From contig JADKCA010000003.1 of NCBI GenBank assembly GCA_016714795.1, positions 310,001 through 374,000 on the forward strand: a stretch of DNA of 64,000 nt. The letters are read 5' to 3'. Made by a program: the position numbers and the translations under genes. The notes under the pieces were generated by a model. The model saw only the letters and a program-made list of their open reading frames with translations, made no database searches and was not told the DNA's origin. The stretch is from Sphingomonadales bacterium. Its GTDB lineage: Bacteria > Pseudomonadota > Alphaproteobacteria > Sphingomonadales > Sphingomonadaceae. Positions 23,088-30,716 of the stretch are shown here, piece after piece (position 1 is the stretch's first letter; every line of letters begins with the position of its first letter).

Positions 23088-25262
23088 TCACACCACCGCA
23101 GGCAGCGCCCTGATCCGCTTGCCCGTCGCCGCGAAGATGGCGTTGGTCACCGCTGGAATGACCGGCGGCAGCGCGGGTTCGCCCAAGCCGGACGGCGGGG
23201 TGTCACTCTTCACCCAGCTGATCGCAATTTCGGGCGTGGCGCTGATGCGCGGCGGGGAGGTGCCGTCAAAATTGCGCTGGTCTACCGCGCCGTCGGTGAA
23301 GGTCACGGGCTGGCCAGTGACAGTGGCTATGCCTTCGATCACTGCGCCGCGGACCTGGGCTTCTGCCCCGCGCGGGTTGATGAGAGCGCTGCCGACATCG
23401 CCTGCCGCCCAGACCTTGTGGACCTTGACGCCTTCCTTCCCCACGCTGACATCCGCCACTTCCGCGAAATAGCCGAGGTGGCAGAAGTAAAAGCCGAAGC
23501 CCAGCGCGCGCCCCTTGGTCGCCTTGCGTGTTGCCCAGCCGCTGTCCTTCAGCACCTGCTCGATCACACCCCGCGCGCGCTTGGTCACGAAAGCGGGAGA
23601 GGCGCGGCTGGCATCGCCGGGATCGCCCAGCACCTTGTCTTCGGCACACAGCTCCAGCATCAGCTGCGGCAAATCCTTGCCTGCTGCCTGCGCCACTTCA
23701 TCCAGAAAGGACTGGAAGGCGAAACACAAAGCATTGGAGGCAGGCGCGCGCAACGGCCCGGTGGGGATGACAGAGGGCATCAGATCCTGCGTGTAGAGCA
23801 GATCATCCACCAACCCCGCCGGGAAATGTGCGGGGTTGAGCTGCGCGGAACGCATGGGCTTGCCGTTCTCTCCGAACGAAATGAAGTGATCGGTGAACGC
23901 AATCAGCTTGCCCGCCTCATCCAGCCCTGCCGAAAAACCGTGCCAGCCCGCCGGGCGATAGAAATCGCGCTTCAGATCATCGGCGCGGCTGAACACGAGT
24001 TGCACAGGCCTGCCGGGCAGTTGCTTGGCGATCGCCGCCGCCTGCACCATGTAATCCGCCATCAGCCGCCGCCCGAATCCGCCGCCGATCCGCATCATAT
24101 GGACGCTCTGCCTGCTTGCCGGAATGCCGAGATGCTGCGCGATGAGCGTGACGCCAAGCTGCGGCGCCTGACACGGTGCCCAGAGTTCGAGCGCGCCATC
24201 TGCTGAGTACAGCGCGGTGCAATTTTGCGGCTCCAGCGTGTTGTGGGCAAGGAAGGGATAGGCATAACGCGCCGACACTGTCTTGGCCGCCTTCGCCAGT
24301 TTGGCGGGCGCATCACCATCGCGACGCAGATCGCTGCCCTTGTTCGCGTCGAGCAGACGCGTGGCCTGTTTTGCGAAATCCCCGCTGCCCTGCCCTTTTC
24401 CGGCCAGTGTCCATTCGGCAGTGATCATCTGCCGCGCCTTTTCTGCATACCAGATGTTGGTGGCGACAATCGCGATACCATCCACCAGCACATCGGGCGT
24501 GCCGCTGCCCTTGATCTCCAGCACCGCAACCACGCCATGCGCTGCGCGCGCCGCTTCCAGCGAAGCCTGAAGCAACTTCGCGCCCGGCACCGATGCGGTT
24601 TCAAACACGGCGTAAAGCTGACCGGGCAGGCGCACGTCGATGCCGAACAAAGGTTCCCCACGCAGCACGCGGGCGCTGTCCACCCCGGTTTGCGGCGTGC
24701 CGATGATGTGAAACTGCTCAGGCGCTTTGAGCTTCACCTTGCCCGGATCAGGCGCAGGCTGGCGCGCGGCTTCGGCGGCGAGTTCTCCATAGCTCCATTG
24801 CCGGTTGGAGGCCGTGTGGCGGACCATGCCCTTGGCTGTGGTCAGTTCGTTTGCTGCCACACCTGCCTTTGCCGCAGCAGCAGCCACCAGCATATGCCGG
24901 GCCGCAGCACCCGCCTGTCGCATAGAGAGCCAGTGCAGCGGCGTCGCCATGCTGCCGCCTGCGAACTGGCGACCATATTTGCCCTCGTCGAGCATGGCCT
25001 GCTCCACGGTCACACGGTTCCAATCGCAATCCAGCTCTTCGGCCACCAGCATGGGCAGCGCGGTCTTGATGCCCTGCCCGATTTCAGGGTTTTTGGAGAT
25101 GATCGTCACAGCCCCGTCCGCTGCGATTCTGATCCATGCTGAGAGCACCGCGCCATCGGCGGCTTTCGCCGGAGCCGCGCCAATGCCCAGCGCAAAGCCA
25201 CCGCCCGCCAAGGCAGAGACCGTCAGGAAGGTGCGGCGGTTCAGGTCCGTCAGCGCGCTCAT
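23088..25262 (-). CDS. Molybdopterin-dependent oxidoreductase large subunit (IorB-like)
   Basis: A 724-residue xanthine-oxidase-family catalytic subunit of the single-chain IorB type. It starts with a twin-arginine signal ('LNRRTFLTVSALAGGGFALG'), so the complex acts in the periplasm. Molybdenum-cofactor segments include 'GGSMATPLHWLSMRQAGAAAR', 'QNCTALYSADGALELWAPCQAPQ', 'RIGGGFGRRLMADY' and 'VWAAGDVGSALINPRGAEAQVRGA'. The ATG at 25262 overlaps the Fe-S subunit stop (ATGA). Substrates of this family include N-heterocycles and aldehydes; none can be inferred here. Confidence 0.9.
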   Translation of the reverse strand: MSALTDLNRRTFLTVSALAGGGFALGIGAAPAKAADGAVLSAWIRIAADGAVTIISKNPEIGQGIKTALPMLVAEELDCDWNRVTVEQAMLDEGKYGRQFAGGSMATPLHWLSMRQAGAAARHMLVAAAAAKAGVAANELTTAKGMVRHTASNRQWSYGELAAEAARQPAPDPGKVKLKAPEQFHIIGTPQTGVDSARVLRGEPLFGIDVRLPGQLYAVFETASVPGAKLLQASLEAARAAHGVVAVLEIKGSGTPDVLVDGIAIVATNIWYAEKARQMITAEWTLAGKGQGSGDFAKQATRLLDANKGSDLRRDGDAPAKLAKAAKTVSARYAYPFLAHNTLEPQNCTALYSADGALELWAPCQAPQLGVTLIAQHLGIPASRQSVHMMRIGGGFGRRLMADYMVQAAAIAKQLPGRPVQLVFSRADDLKRDFYRPAGWHGFSAGLDEAGKLIAFTDHFISFGENGKPMRSAQLNPAHFPAGLVDDLLYTQDLMPSVIPTGPLRAPASNALCFAFQSFLDEVAQAAGKDLPQLMLELCAEDKVLGDPGDASRASPAFVTKRARGVIEQVLKDSGWATRKATKGRALGFGFYFCHLGYFAEVADVSVGKEGVKVHKVWAAGDVGSALINPRGAEAQVRGAVIEGIATVTGQPVTFTDGAVDQRNFDGTSPPRISATPEIAISWVKSDTPPSGLGEPALPPVIPAVTNAIFAATGKRIRALPAVV

Positions 25263-25741
25263 GCCTTGGCCTCCTGCCCGGAAGCCAGCCGGATCGCTTC
25301 GCGGATGCGGGGATAGGTGGCGCAGCGGCAGAGATTGCCTTCCATCGCCGCGTCGATCTGCGCACCATTCGGCTTGGGGGTCTCGCGCAGCAATGCGTGG
25401 GCGGTCATCACTTGCCCGGCCTGGCAATAGCCACATTGCATCACGTCAATATCGAGCCACGCCCTGATCAGCCGCTCGCCCAGCGGATCGCCTGCCAACC
25501 CCTCGATGGTGGTGATCTTCGCATTACCGACACTGTTCAGCGGGGTCTGGCAAGAGCGCACCGGCGCGCCATCCATATGGACGGTGCAGGCGCCGCACAA
25601 CCCCGCGCCGCAGCCGAACTTCACGCCCGAAAGCCCCACTTCCTGCCGCAAGGCCCAAAGCAGGGGCATATCCGGCGTGGCGCTGATCTGCTGCACCGTG
25701 CCATTGATCGTCAAAGTATAGGTCTGGACGGGCTCTTCCAC
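25259..25741 (-). CDS. (2Fe-2S)-binding subunit of molybdenum hydroxylase (IorA-like)
   Basis: A 160-residue protein with two [2Fe-2S] domains. The plant-ferredoxin type has 'FGCGAGLCGACTVHMDG' plus a fourth Cys in 'RSCQTPL'; the helical type has 'MQCGYCQAGQVMTAHALL' and 'GNLCRCATYPRI'. It passes electrons from the molybdenum site of the following subunit. The stop overlaps that subunit's start. No separate FAD subunit is nearby, as expected for IorAB-type enzymes that use a cytochrome acceptor. Confidence 0.93.
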   Translation of the reverse strand: MEEPVQTYTLTINGTVQQISATPDMPLLWALRQEVGLSGVKFGCGAGLCGACTVHMDGAPVRSCQTPLNSVGNAKITTIEGLAGDPLGERLIRAWLDIDVMQCGYCQAGQVMTAHALLRETPKPNGAQIDAAMEGNLCRCATYPRIREAIRLASGQEAKA

Positions 25742-25789
25742 GCAGCGGCTCCTCGATCAGGCTGCCGCGTGCGTGAATCGCAGCTCCGG

Positions 25790-26476
25790 TCAGCGCTCGC
25801 TCAGATAGTAACGGTCCTTCGCCGTCAGGTCATCCGCCAGTTCGTAAACAATCGGCTGGCCGGTAGGGATTTCAAGCCCGGTAATCTCATCATCCGGAAT
25901 GTTGGAGAGATGCTTCACCAGCGCGCGCAGCGAATTGCCGTGCGCGGAAATGATGACTCGCTTGCCTGCCTTCAGTTCAGGCGCGATGCGACTTTCCCAA
26001 TAAGGCAGCACGCGGGCGATGGTATCTTTCAGGCTTTCGGTGGCGGGCACTGTGATGCCGGCATAGCGGCGGTCGGTGGAGAGATCGAATTCGCTGCCTG
26101 CCTCCAGCGGTGGCGGCGGCACATCAAAGCTGCGGCGCCAGATCTTCACCTGATCCTCGCCATGCTTGGCCGCTGTTTCGGCCTTGTTGAGGCCGGTCAG
26201 CCCGCCATAATGCCGCTCGTTCAGACGATAATCCTTTTCCACCGGCAGCCACAGGCGGCCCATTTCTTCAAGCGCCAGATTGAGCGTCTTGATCGCGCGC
26301 GATTGCAGCGAGGTGAAACAGAGATCAAAATCGAGCCCCTTCTCCTTCATCAGCTTCCCCGCCGCGCGCGCTTCTGCCACGCCCTTTTCGGTCACATCCA
26401 CATCCCACCAGCCGGTGAAACGGTTTTCCAGGTTCCAGGTGGACTGGCCATGGCGGATGAGAACGAGCGTGGGCAT
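25790..26476 (-). CDS. gpmA: 2,3-Bisphosphoglycerate-dependent phosphoglycerate mutase
   Basis: A 228-residue histidine-phosphatase-fold enzyme that interconverts 3- and 2-phosphoglycerate in glycolysis. The phospho-histidine motif 'LVLIRHGQSTWNLENRFTGW' opens the protein. 'RRYAGITVPATESLKDTIARVLPYW' and the second catalytic His in 'VIISAHGNSLRALVKHL' follow. The length matches the dPGM family. The ATG at 26476 begins 'MPTLVLIRHG'. It is a single gene between the molybdenum hydroxylase and benzoylformate decarboxylase genes. Confidence 0.95.
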   Translation of the reverse strand: MPTLVLIRHGQSTWNLENRFTGWWDVDVTEKGVAEARAAGKLMKEKGLDFDLCFTSLQSRAIKTLNLALEEMGRLWLPVEKDYRLNERHYGGLTGLNKAETAAKHGEDQVKIWRRSFDVPPPPLEAGSEFDLSTDRRYAGITVPATESLKDTIARVLPYWESRIAPELKAGKRVIISAHGNSLRALVKHLSNIPDDEITGLEIPTGQPIVYELADDLTAKDRYYLSER

Positions 26477-26549
26477 GGGAATGGCCTTCTTCAAGCGTTG
26501 AACATGTGGCCGCGCCATAGGACAGGCAGGGGCGCCGGGGAAAGGGGAA

Positions 26550-28109
26550 TTACGCCACCACGGCTTCCACCAGCATCGGCCCATTCTGCGCGAAGGCCTT
26601 GGCCAGCGCGGCTTCAAACTCTGCCGCCGTCTCTGCCCGCACCGCAGCCACACCCTGCGCTTCGGCCAGCCCGACAAAATCCAGCCCGGGCAACTGCGTG
26701 CCGTGCAGCTTTTGCAGGCCAAAGTGCCGCCCAAACACATGCAGCGCTTCGTACCGGCCGTTATTGACGATGACGAAGGTGACCTTCAGCCCCAGTTGCG
26801 CTGCGCTCCACAGGCTCTGGATGGCGTACATGGAGGCCCCGTCTCCGATCAGCGCAATCACCCGCTCGCCCGGTCGGCCCAGCGCAACACCCAGTGCGGC
26901 GGGCAGGCCATGGCCCAACCCACCGCTGGCGCATGTATAAAAGCCGTCCCGATCCATGATCGGCAGATGATCATGCATCGCCCCGCGCGAACTGGGGGCT
27001 TCCTCCACAATGATGCTGCCTTTGGGGCGACTCGCCGCCAGCCGCTGCATCAGCACCGCATCAGTGAATGGCGCATCCGCAAGCTGTTCTGGCACGGCGC
27101 GCGGCGCAGGGGCGGTGCGGGCAACCGGGTTTGGCCCGGCGAGCAATTCAGCGAGCGCGGGTTTCAGGCTGGAGACGATGCCCAGCCCCACCGGCAACCG
27201 CGCCGCCATGGCCGGATCGTCACCGATCTGGACCAGCTTTGCACCTTCGGGCAGATGCGCCCCCTCCCCCTCGGCATGGTAAGTGAAGGCGGGTGCGCCC
27301 AGCACCAGCACCAGATCAGCCCCCGCCAGATTGGCGACAATCGAGTCGCGGAAGGCAGAGAGGAAGCCCCGAAACAGCGGATGATCTTCCGGAAAGCCGT
27401 TGCGTGCGGCCAACGGCGCAACCCAGATGCCCGCCTTGTGCCGTTCGGCCAGCGCGATCACTTCATCCCAGGCATCATCAATCGCAATCCCGGCACCCAC
27501 CACGAACACTGGCGCGCGCGCGGTGGCGAGCAGTTCCGCAGCTTCGGCCAGCAACGCCGAATCACCGCGCACCTGCTGAGAGGTGCGACTGACAGTCACC
27601 GGCGGGCAGGCGCGGTCCCAATCATCCACCGGAATGGAAACAAAAGTGGGGCCAAAGGGCGGCTGCATCGCCACATGATAAGCGCGCAGGATGGCAGCCG
27701 GCACGTCCTCCGCGCGCGCGGGTTCGCACGCCCATTTGACATAAGGGCGCGGAAATTCGGTGGCGCGTTCGGCATGGAGGAAAGGATCATAAGGCAGGAT
27801 CGAGCGCGCCTGCTGCCCCGCAGTGACCACGAGGGGCGTTTGATTCTTGAAGGCGGTGAAGATGTTGCCCAGCGCATGGCCAACACCCGCCGCCGAATGG
27901 AGATTGATCAGTGCCGCGTTGCGCGTGGCCTGCGCAAAACCGTCTGCCATGCCGACAACCACCGATTCCTGGAGTCCCAGCACATAACGGAAATGATCCG
28001 GCAAATCCCGGAACATGGGGAGTTCGGTCGAGCCCGGATTGCCGAAGATCGTCGTCATCCCCAGTTGGTCAAGCAACGCGATCACTTCTTCGCGCACGGT
28101 GCGGGTCAT
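26550..28109 (-). CDS. mdlC: Benzoylformate decarboxylase (ThDP-dependent)
   Basis: A 519-residue ThDP enzyme closely patterned on mandelate-pathway benzoylformate decarboxylase. 'FGNPGSTELPMFRDLP' carries the active-site Ser, 'GLQESVVVGMADGFAQ' the ThDP glutamate and 'INLHSAAGVGHALGN' the His70-equivalent. A second histidine is in 'APAFTYHAEG'. The ThDP/Mg motif is 'GDGASMYAIQSLWSAAQLGLKVTFVIVNN'. It would convert benzoylformate to benzaldehyde; no other mandelate genes are adjacent, so related 2-ketoacids are possible substrates. The start at 28109 ('MTRTVREEVIALL') has a GGAGAG ribosome site upstream. Confidence 0.88.
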   Translation of the reverse strand: MTRTVREEVIALLDQLGMTTIFGNPGSTELPMFRDLPDHFRYVLGLQESVVVGMADGFAQATRNAALINLHSAAGVGHALGNIFTAFKNQTPLVVTAGQQARSILPYDPFLHAERATEFPRPYVKWACEPARAEDVPAAILRAYHVAMQPPFGPTFVSIPVDDWDRACPPVTVSRTSQQVRGDSALLAEAAELLATARAPVFVVGAGIAIDDAWDEVIALAERHKAGIWVAPLAARNGFPEDHPLFRGFLSAFRDSIVANLAGADLVLVLGAPAFTYHAEGEGAHLPEGAKLVQIGDDPAMAARLPVGLGIVSSLKPALAELLAGPNPVARTAPAPRAVPEQLADAPFTDAVLMQRLAASRPKGSIIVEEAPSSRGAMHDHLPIMDRDGFYTCASGGLGHGLPAALGVALGRPGERVIALIGDGASMYAIQSLWSAAQLGLKVTFVIVNNGRYEALHVFGRHFGLQKLHGTQLPGLDFVGLAEAQGVAAVRAETAAEFEAALAKAFAQNGPMLVEAVVA

Positions 28110-28216
28110 GGGGCTCTCCTGTTGTTTCACCCCCGTCCATAACGCCATTGCGGCCCAAAGAAAAAGGCCCGGCTTTCGCCAGGCCTGTTCTTGTCGTCAC
28201 CGCAGGTGCGGCGTGA

Positions 28217-28516
28217 TCAGAAGCGCTGCTGCCGCTCATAAAGCGACTTATAGTGCTGAATGCGGGTCACGCGCAGCCCGGGCATACCGGAGCGGTCGAC
28301 CGCGCGCTGCCAGCTGGCAAACTCTTCGATGGTAAGGTTGTAGCGTTCGCACACCTCGTCCACGGTCAGCAGACCGCCATTGACGGCGGCGACCACTTCA
28401 GCCTTGCGACGCACAACCCAGCGCGTCGTCTCCGGCGGAGGCAGCGTGTCCAGCGTCATGGCTTCGCCCAAGGGGCCGATCACCGTTGCCGGACGGATTT
28501 TCTGGTTCTCGATCAT
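28217..28516 (-). CDS. sciP: DUF1153 protein, SciP-type CtrA inhibitor
   Basis: A 99-residue helix-turn-helix protein of the DUF1153 family. The core 'TRWVVRRKAEVVAAVNGGLLTVDEVCERYNLTIEEFASWQ' is the signature of SciP. In Caulobacter SciP binds the master regulator CtrA and blocks activation of its target promoters. The C-terminal 'GLRVTRIQHYKSLYE' is also conserved. Its neighbourhood contains a DUF1465/RcdA-type gene about 1.1 kb away, consistent with a CtrA-related locus. Function by family analogy. Confidence 0.88.
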   Translation of the reverse strand: MIENQKIRPATVIGPLGEAMTLDTLPPPETTRWVVRRKAEVVAAVNGGLLTVDEVCERYNLTIEEFASWQRAVDRSGMPGLRVTRIQHYKSLYERQQRF

Positions 28517-28622
28517 GCGTGCCTCAACTGAAGGGGGGACAGCCCCGTTTCCGATGAATGACGGTTTAACCGACCGGACTTGAAGGAACGCTGAAATGCC
28601 AAGGTAAACAAGACGGTCACAC

Positions 28623-28901
28623 TTATTGCTCCCGCGTCAACAAGCGTGCCGCAACGGCCGCGTGAAAGCTTCCCGCCGCGCGCGCCGGGGCTTCAAAGCC
28701 GTGGGTTCCACTTTGAAAAACGGAAAGGACGGTGGCCGCTGAATCGCCCGGCACAGGTGCGGAATTGCGCACCATGGCCATGGCCAGCGCCGTGGGCTGC
28801 ATGGCCTGACGCGCCACAATCGCGGCGCGCAGAGACTCAAAGTCGGGCCGTCGTGCAGACGACCGCCTTGTCCCCATCTTTTGAAAACTGCTCATATCCA
28901 T
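28623..28901 (-). CDS. Small hypothetical protein, possibly coding
   Basis: A 92-residue reading frame, Arg/Ala-rich, with no motif I recognise. It lies 106 bases upstream of sciP on the same strand. Both ATG 28901 and ATG 28895 have a GGTGGA-like site upstream. The composition is ordinary and no counter-strand gene explains it. It could be real or a chance open frame in GC-rich DNA. Confidence 0.4.
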   Translation of the reverse strand: MDMSSFQKMGTRRSSARRPDFESLRAAIVARQAMQPTALAMAMVRNSAPVPGDSAATVLSVFQSGTHGFEAPARAAGSFHAAVAARLLTREQ

Positions 28902-29065
28902 TCCACCGCTTGTGGCAGAAAAGACTGAACAGGCCGTAAAGCATGATGCGCGCTGGAAAATCCGGACTCTGCCAGACGCAGCGCTGCAATGGAAATGACC
29001 GGTTGCCGCCCATCATCCACCGCGAATTCCGGAGGAGCACAGGCGGGCCGGTCAATCCGCTCCCA

Positions 29066-29221
29066 TCAATGGAGAAGCATTTCCTCCTTCACGCGGAGCT
29101 TCTGCTTCTTGAGGGAGGAGAGCATCGCATCATCAGGATGCGGTCGATGCCCCTCTTCTTCGATCAGTCGGTCAAGTTGGGCATGGCGCGCTTCAAGTGC
29201 GTGGAAACGTGATGTATCCAT
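29066..29221 (-). CDS. YdcH/DUF465 family small coiled-coil protein
   Basis: A 51-residue protein read from ATG 29221: 'MDTSRFHALEARHAQLDRLIEEE', then 'DDAMLSSLKKQKLRVKEEM'. This is the DUF465 (YdcH) pattern: two helices with a 'LKKQKLRLKDE'-type second helix. The family is small, cytosolic and uncharacterised. It is divergent from a second YdcH gene at 29359, with about 137 bases between, so the pair probably share a promoter region. Confidence 0.85.
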   Translation of the reverse strand: MDTSRFHALEARHAQLDRLIEEEGHRPHPDDAMLSSLKKQKLRVKEEMLLH

Positions 29222-29358
29222 AGTCCATTCTCCTTACGTCGATTCGACCAAGGGAGTAGATCATGATTGATCTGGCTTGTCTGCCATCAAAGAGTCATAA
29301 TTGCGCCGAAAGGATGTTGGATGCGATCAAGCGTTTGGGCGGGCGGACACACGCTGTG

Positions 29359-29556
29359 ATGAGCGATTTTTCCGTGCAGGCACGCCTTGCCGAATTGCGG
29401 CAGGAACATCGGGACCTGGACGCGGCAATTGCCGCGCTGATTGTATCCGGCGATACGGATCAGCTCCGCATGGCGCGTTTGAAGCGCCAGAAACTGCGGC
29501 TCAAGGATGAAATCACGGCATGGGAACGCCAGTTGGTGCCGGATATTATTGCATGA
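29359..29556 (+). CDS. Second YdcH/DUF465 family protein
   Basis: A 65-residue protein from ATG 29359: 'MSDFSVQARLAELRQEHRDLDAAIAALI', a short linker with 'DTDQLRMAR', and 'LKRQKLRLKDEITAWERQL', the DUF465 two-helix hairpin. The open frame extends upstream to 29263, but the upstream residues do not look like the family, so the later start is preferred. Paralogue of the gene at 29066-29221; the two are divergently arranged next to a DUF1465 gene. Confidence 0.85.
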   Translation: MSDFSVQARLAELRQEHRDLDAAIAALIVSGDTDQLRMARLKRQKLRLKDEITAWERQLVPDIIA

Positions 29557-29635
29557 TTCCACCAGCATATGGCGCGCCGGGCATTTACCCTGATTGCCGG
29601 TATGCGGCGTCATTATGCCGTGGCATGGCCCACCC

Positions 29636-30091
29636 ATGATCAGCGTCCAACCAGACAGTCCCCTTGCGCGGCGTCTCGTCTCTTCGCTTTATGTGGAGGC
29701 GATGCTGCTGTCAGACGAGGCGCGCTCCTATTTTGATGGCTATGGCCGGGCAGATCGCGCCGCGATGGACGCTGTAGAGCGGGTCTATCTGAGCTGCGAA
29801 TCGCTGAAGGTGACAACGCGGCTGATGCACATCATTGCCTGGCTGCTGGTCCAGCGCGGGTTGCTGAACGGCGATACGCCAGACGCATTGCCGATGCGGC
29901 TGGGCCATGCTGATCATAGCGACCCTGCCGGGCTGATCGGTCTGCCCGCTGCCGCGCGCGCCATCATCCGGTCAAGCCTCGATCTGTATCGTCGCGTCGG
30001 CCTGCTCGATGCAGATCTGAACGGCAAGCCCGATGTGACGGCGCTTTCCCCCGCGCTCGCGCTGCAACAAAGTCTCGCCAGCGCGTTCTGA
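29636..30091 (+). CDS. DUF1465 family protein (RcdA-type)
   Basis: A 151-residue helical protein of the DUF1465 family. Conserved features are 'SSLYVEAMLLSDEARSYFDG', 'YLSCESLKVTTRLMHIIAWLLVQR' and 'LPAAARAIIRSSLDLYRRVGLLD'. The Caulobacter member RcdA is an adaptor that helps ClpXP degrade CtrA and other substrates at the G1-S transition. The ATG at 29636 is chosen because the domain begins just after it. Located close to SciP and YdcH genes. The adaptor role is inferred from the family. Confidence 0.85.
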   Translation: MISVQPDSPLARRLVSSLYVEAMLLSDEARSYFDGYGRADRAAMDAVERVYLSCESLKVTTRLMHIIAWLLVQRGLLNGDTPDALPMRLGHADHSDPAGLIGLPAAARAIIRSSLDLYRRVGLLDADLNGKPDVTALSPALALQQSLASAF

Positions 30092-30168
30092 CGCGATTTT
30101 GCGCTTGCAATTGCCGGGCAAGCGGGCAGCATCTGGCCTGTATCCAAAATTACGGAGGGGGATCCATC

Positions 30169-30546
30169 ATGGCAAATTTGCCGCGTATATTGGTCGCACT
30201 GGCGGCCCTGTTTTTCCTGTTCATGGGCGTTCAGTTCTGGTTTGCGCTGGATGGCGCGGCGCAGTCTTTTGGCCTGACGCCGGACGGCCTGATCGGTCGC
30301 GCCAGCATTCGCGCGGATGTGGGCGGTCTGTTCATCGGCGGGGCGCTGATCATGGCCCATGCCGCGTGGAAGCAATGCGCGATGTGCGCAGGCGCTGCCG
30401 CCACCATCATCGGAGTTGCGCTGACGGGCCGGTTCATCACCATCCTGCTCGACGGGATGCCCCCAGGAGGCGTTCCCCCCATGGTGGTGGAAGCCGTGAT
30501 GGTCGCCATCCTGCTCTGGGCGCGCGCCAGCTGGAAGCGTGCATGA
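30169..30546 (+). CDS. Four-helix membrane protein (DUF4345-like)
   Basis: A 125-residue protein with four hydrophobic helices (about residues 5-27, 48-65, 70-88 and 100-120). 'GRASIRADVGGLFIGGALIMA' and 'GLTP' in the loop are reminiscent of DUF4345-type small membrane proteins. A strong GGAGG ribosome site (30152-30158) precedes the ATG. Function unknown. It stands alone between the DUF1465 gene and a terminator-like hairpin. Confidence 0.75.
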   Translation: MANLPRILVALAALFFLFMGVQFWFALDGAAQSFGLTPDGLIGRASIRADVGGLFIGGALIMAHAAWKQCAMCAGAAATIIGVALTGRFITILLDGMPPGGVPPMVVEAVMVAILLWARASWKRA

Positions 30547-30589
30547 GCGCGCCGCGCGCTGACAATATGGCAAGCAACCGATAAGACCC

Positions 30590-30613
30590 GTTCATGTCGA
30601 GCGAAGTCGAGAC
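30590..30613. repeat. Short sphingomonad-type intergenic palindrome
   Basis: An imperfect GTCGAGCGAAGTCGAGAC-type palindrome after the membrane-protein gene, of a kind scattered through many sphingomonad genomes. Only one copy of this type was seen here. Confidence 0.55.
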
Positions 30614-30671
30614 GCTGCCCTGGATGCACGGTGACTCGGCCTTGCCCGACCAGAACGGGGCCATGCCGAAT

Positions 30672-30703
30672 AGGCGCTGATCCGGTCTTTCGGATCAGCG
30701 CCT
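30672..30703. terminator. 13-bp hairpin, probable terminator
   Basis: Arms 30672-30684 (AGGCGCTGATCCG) and 30691-30703 are exact inverted copies with a 6-base loop. It lies 14 bases after the stop of the minus-strand metallopeptidase gene and downstream of the plus-strand membrane-protein gene, so it can serve both. Confidence 0.65.
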
Positions 30704-30716
30704 TTGACGAAGGGGA

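Noticed and set aside
26703..28142. 479-codon plus-strand open frame opposite benzoylformate decarboxylase
   Set aside because: Antisense of a gene with full ThDP-enzyme motifs; composition typical of a shadow frame.
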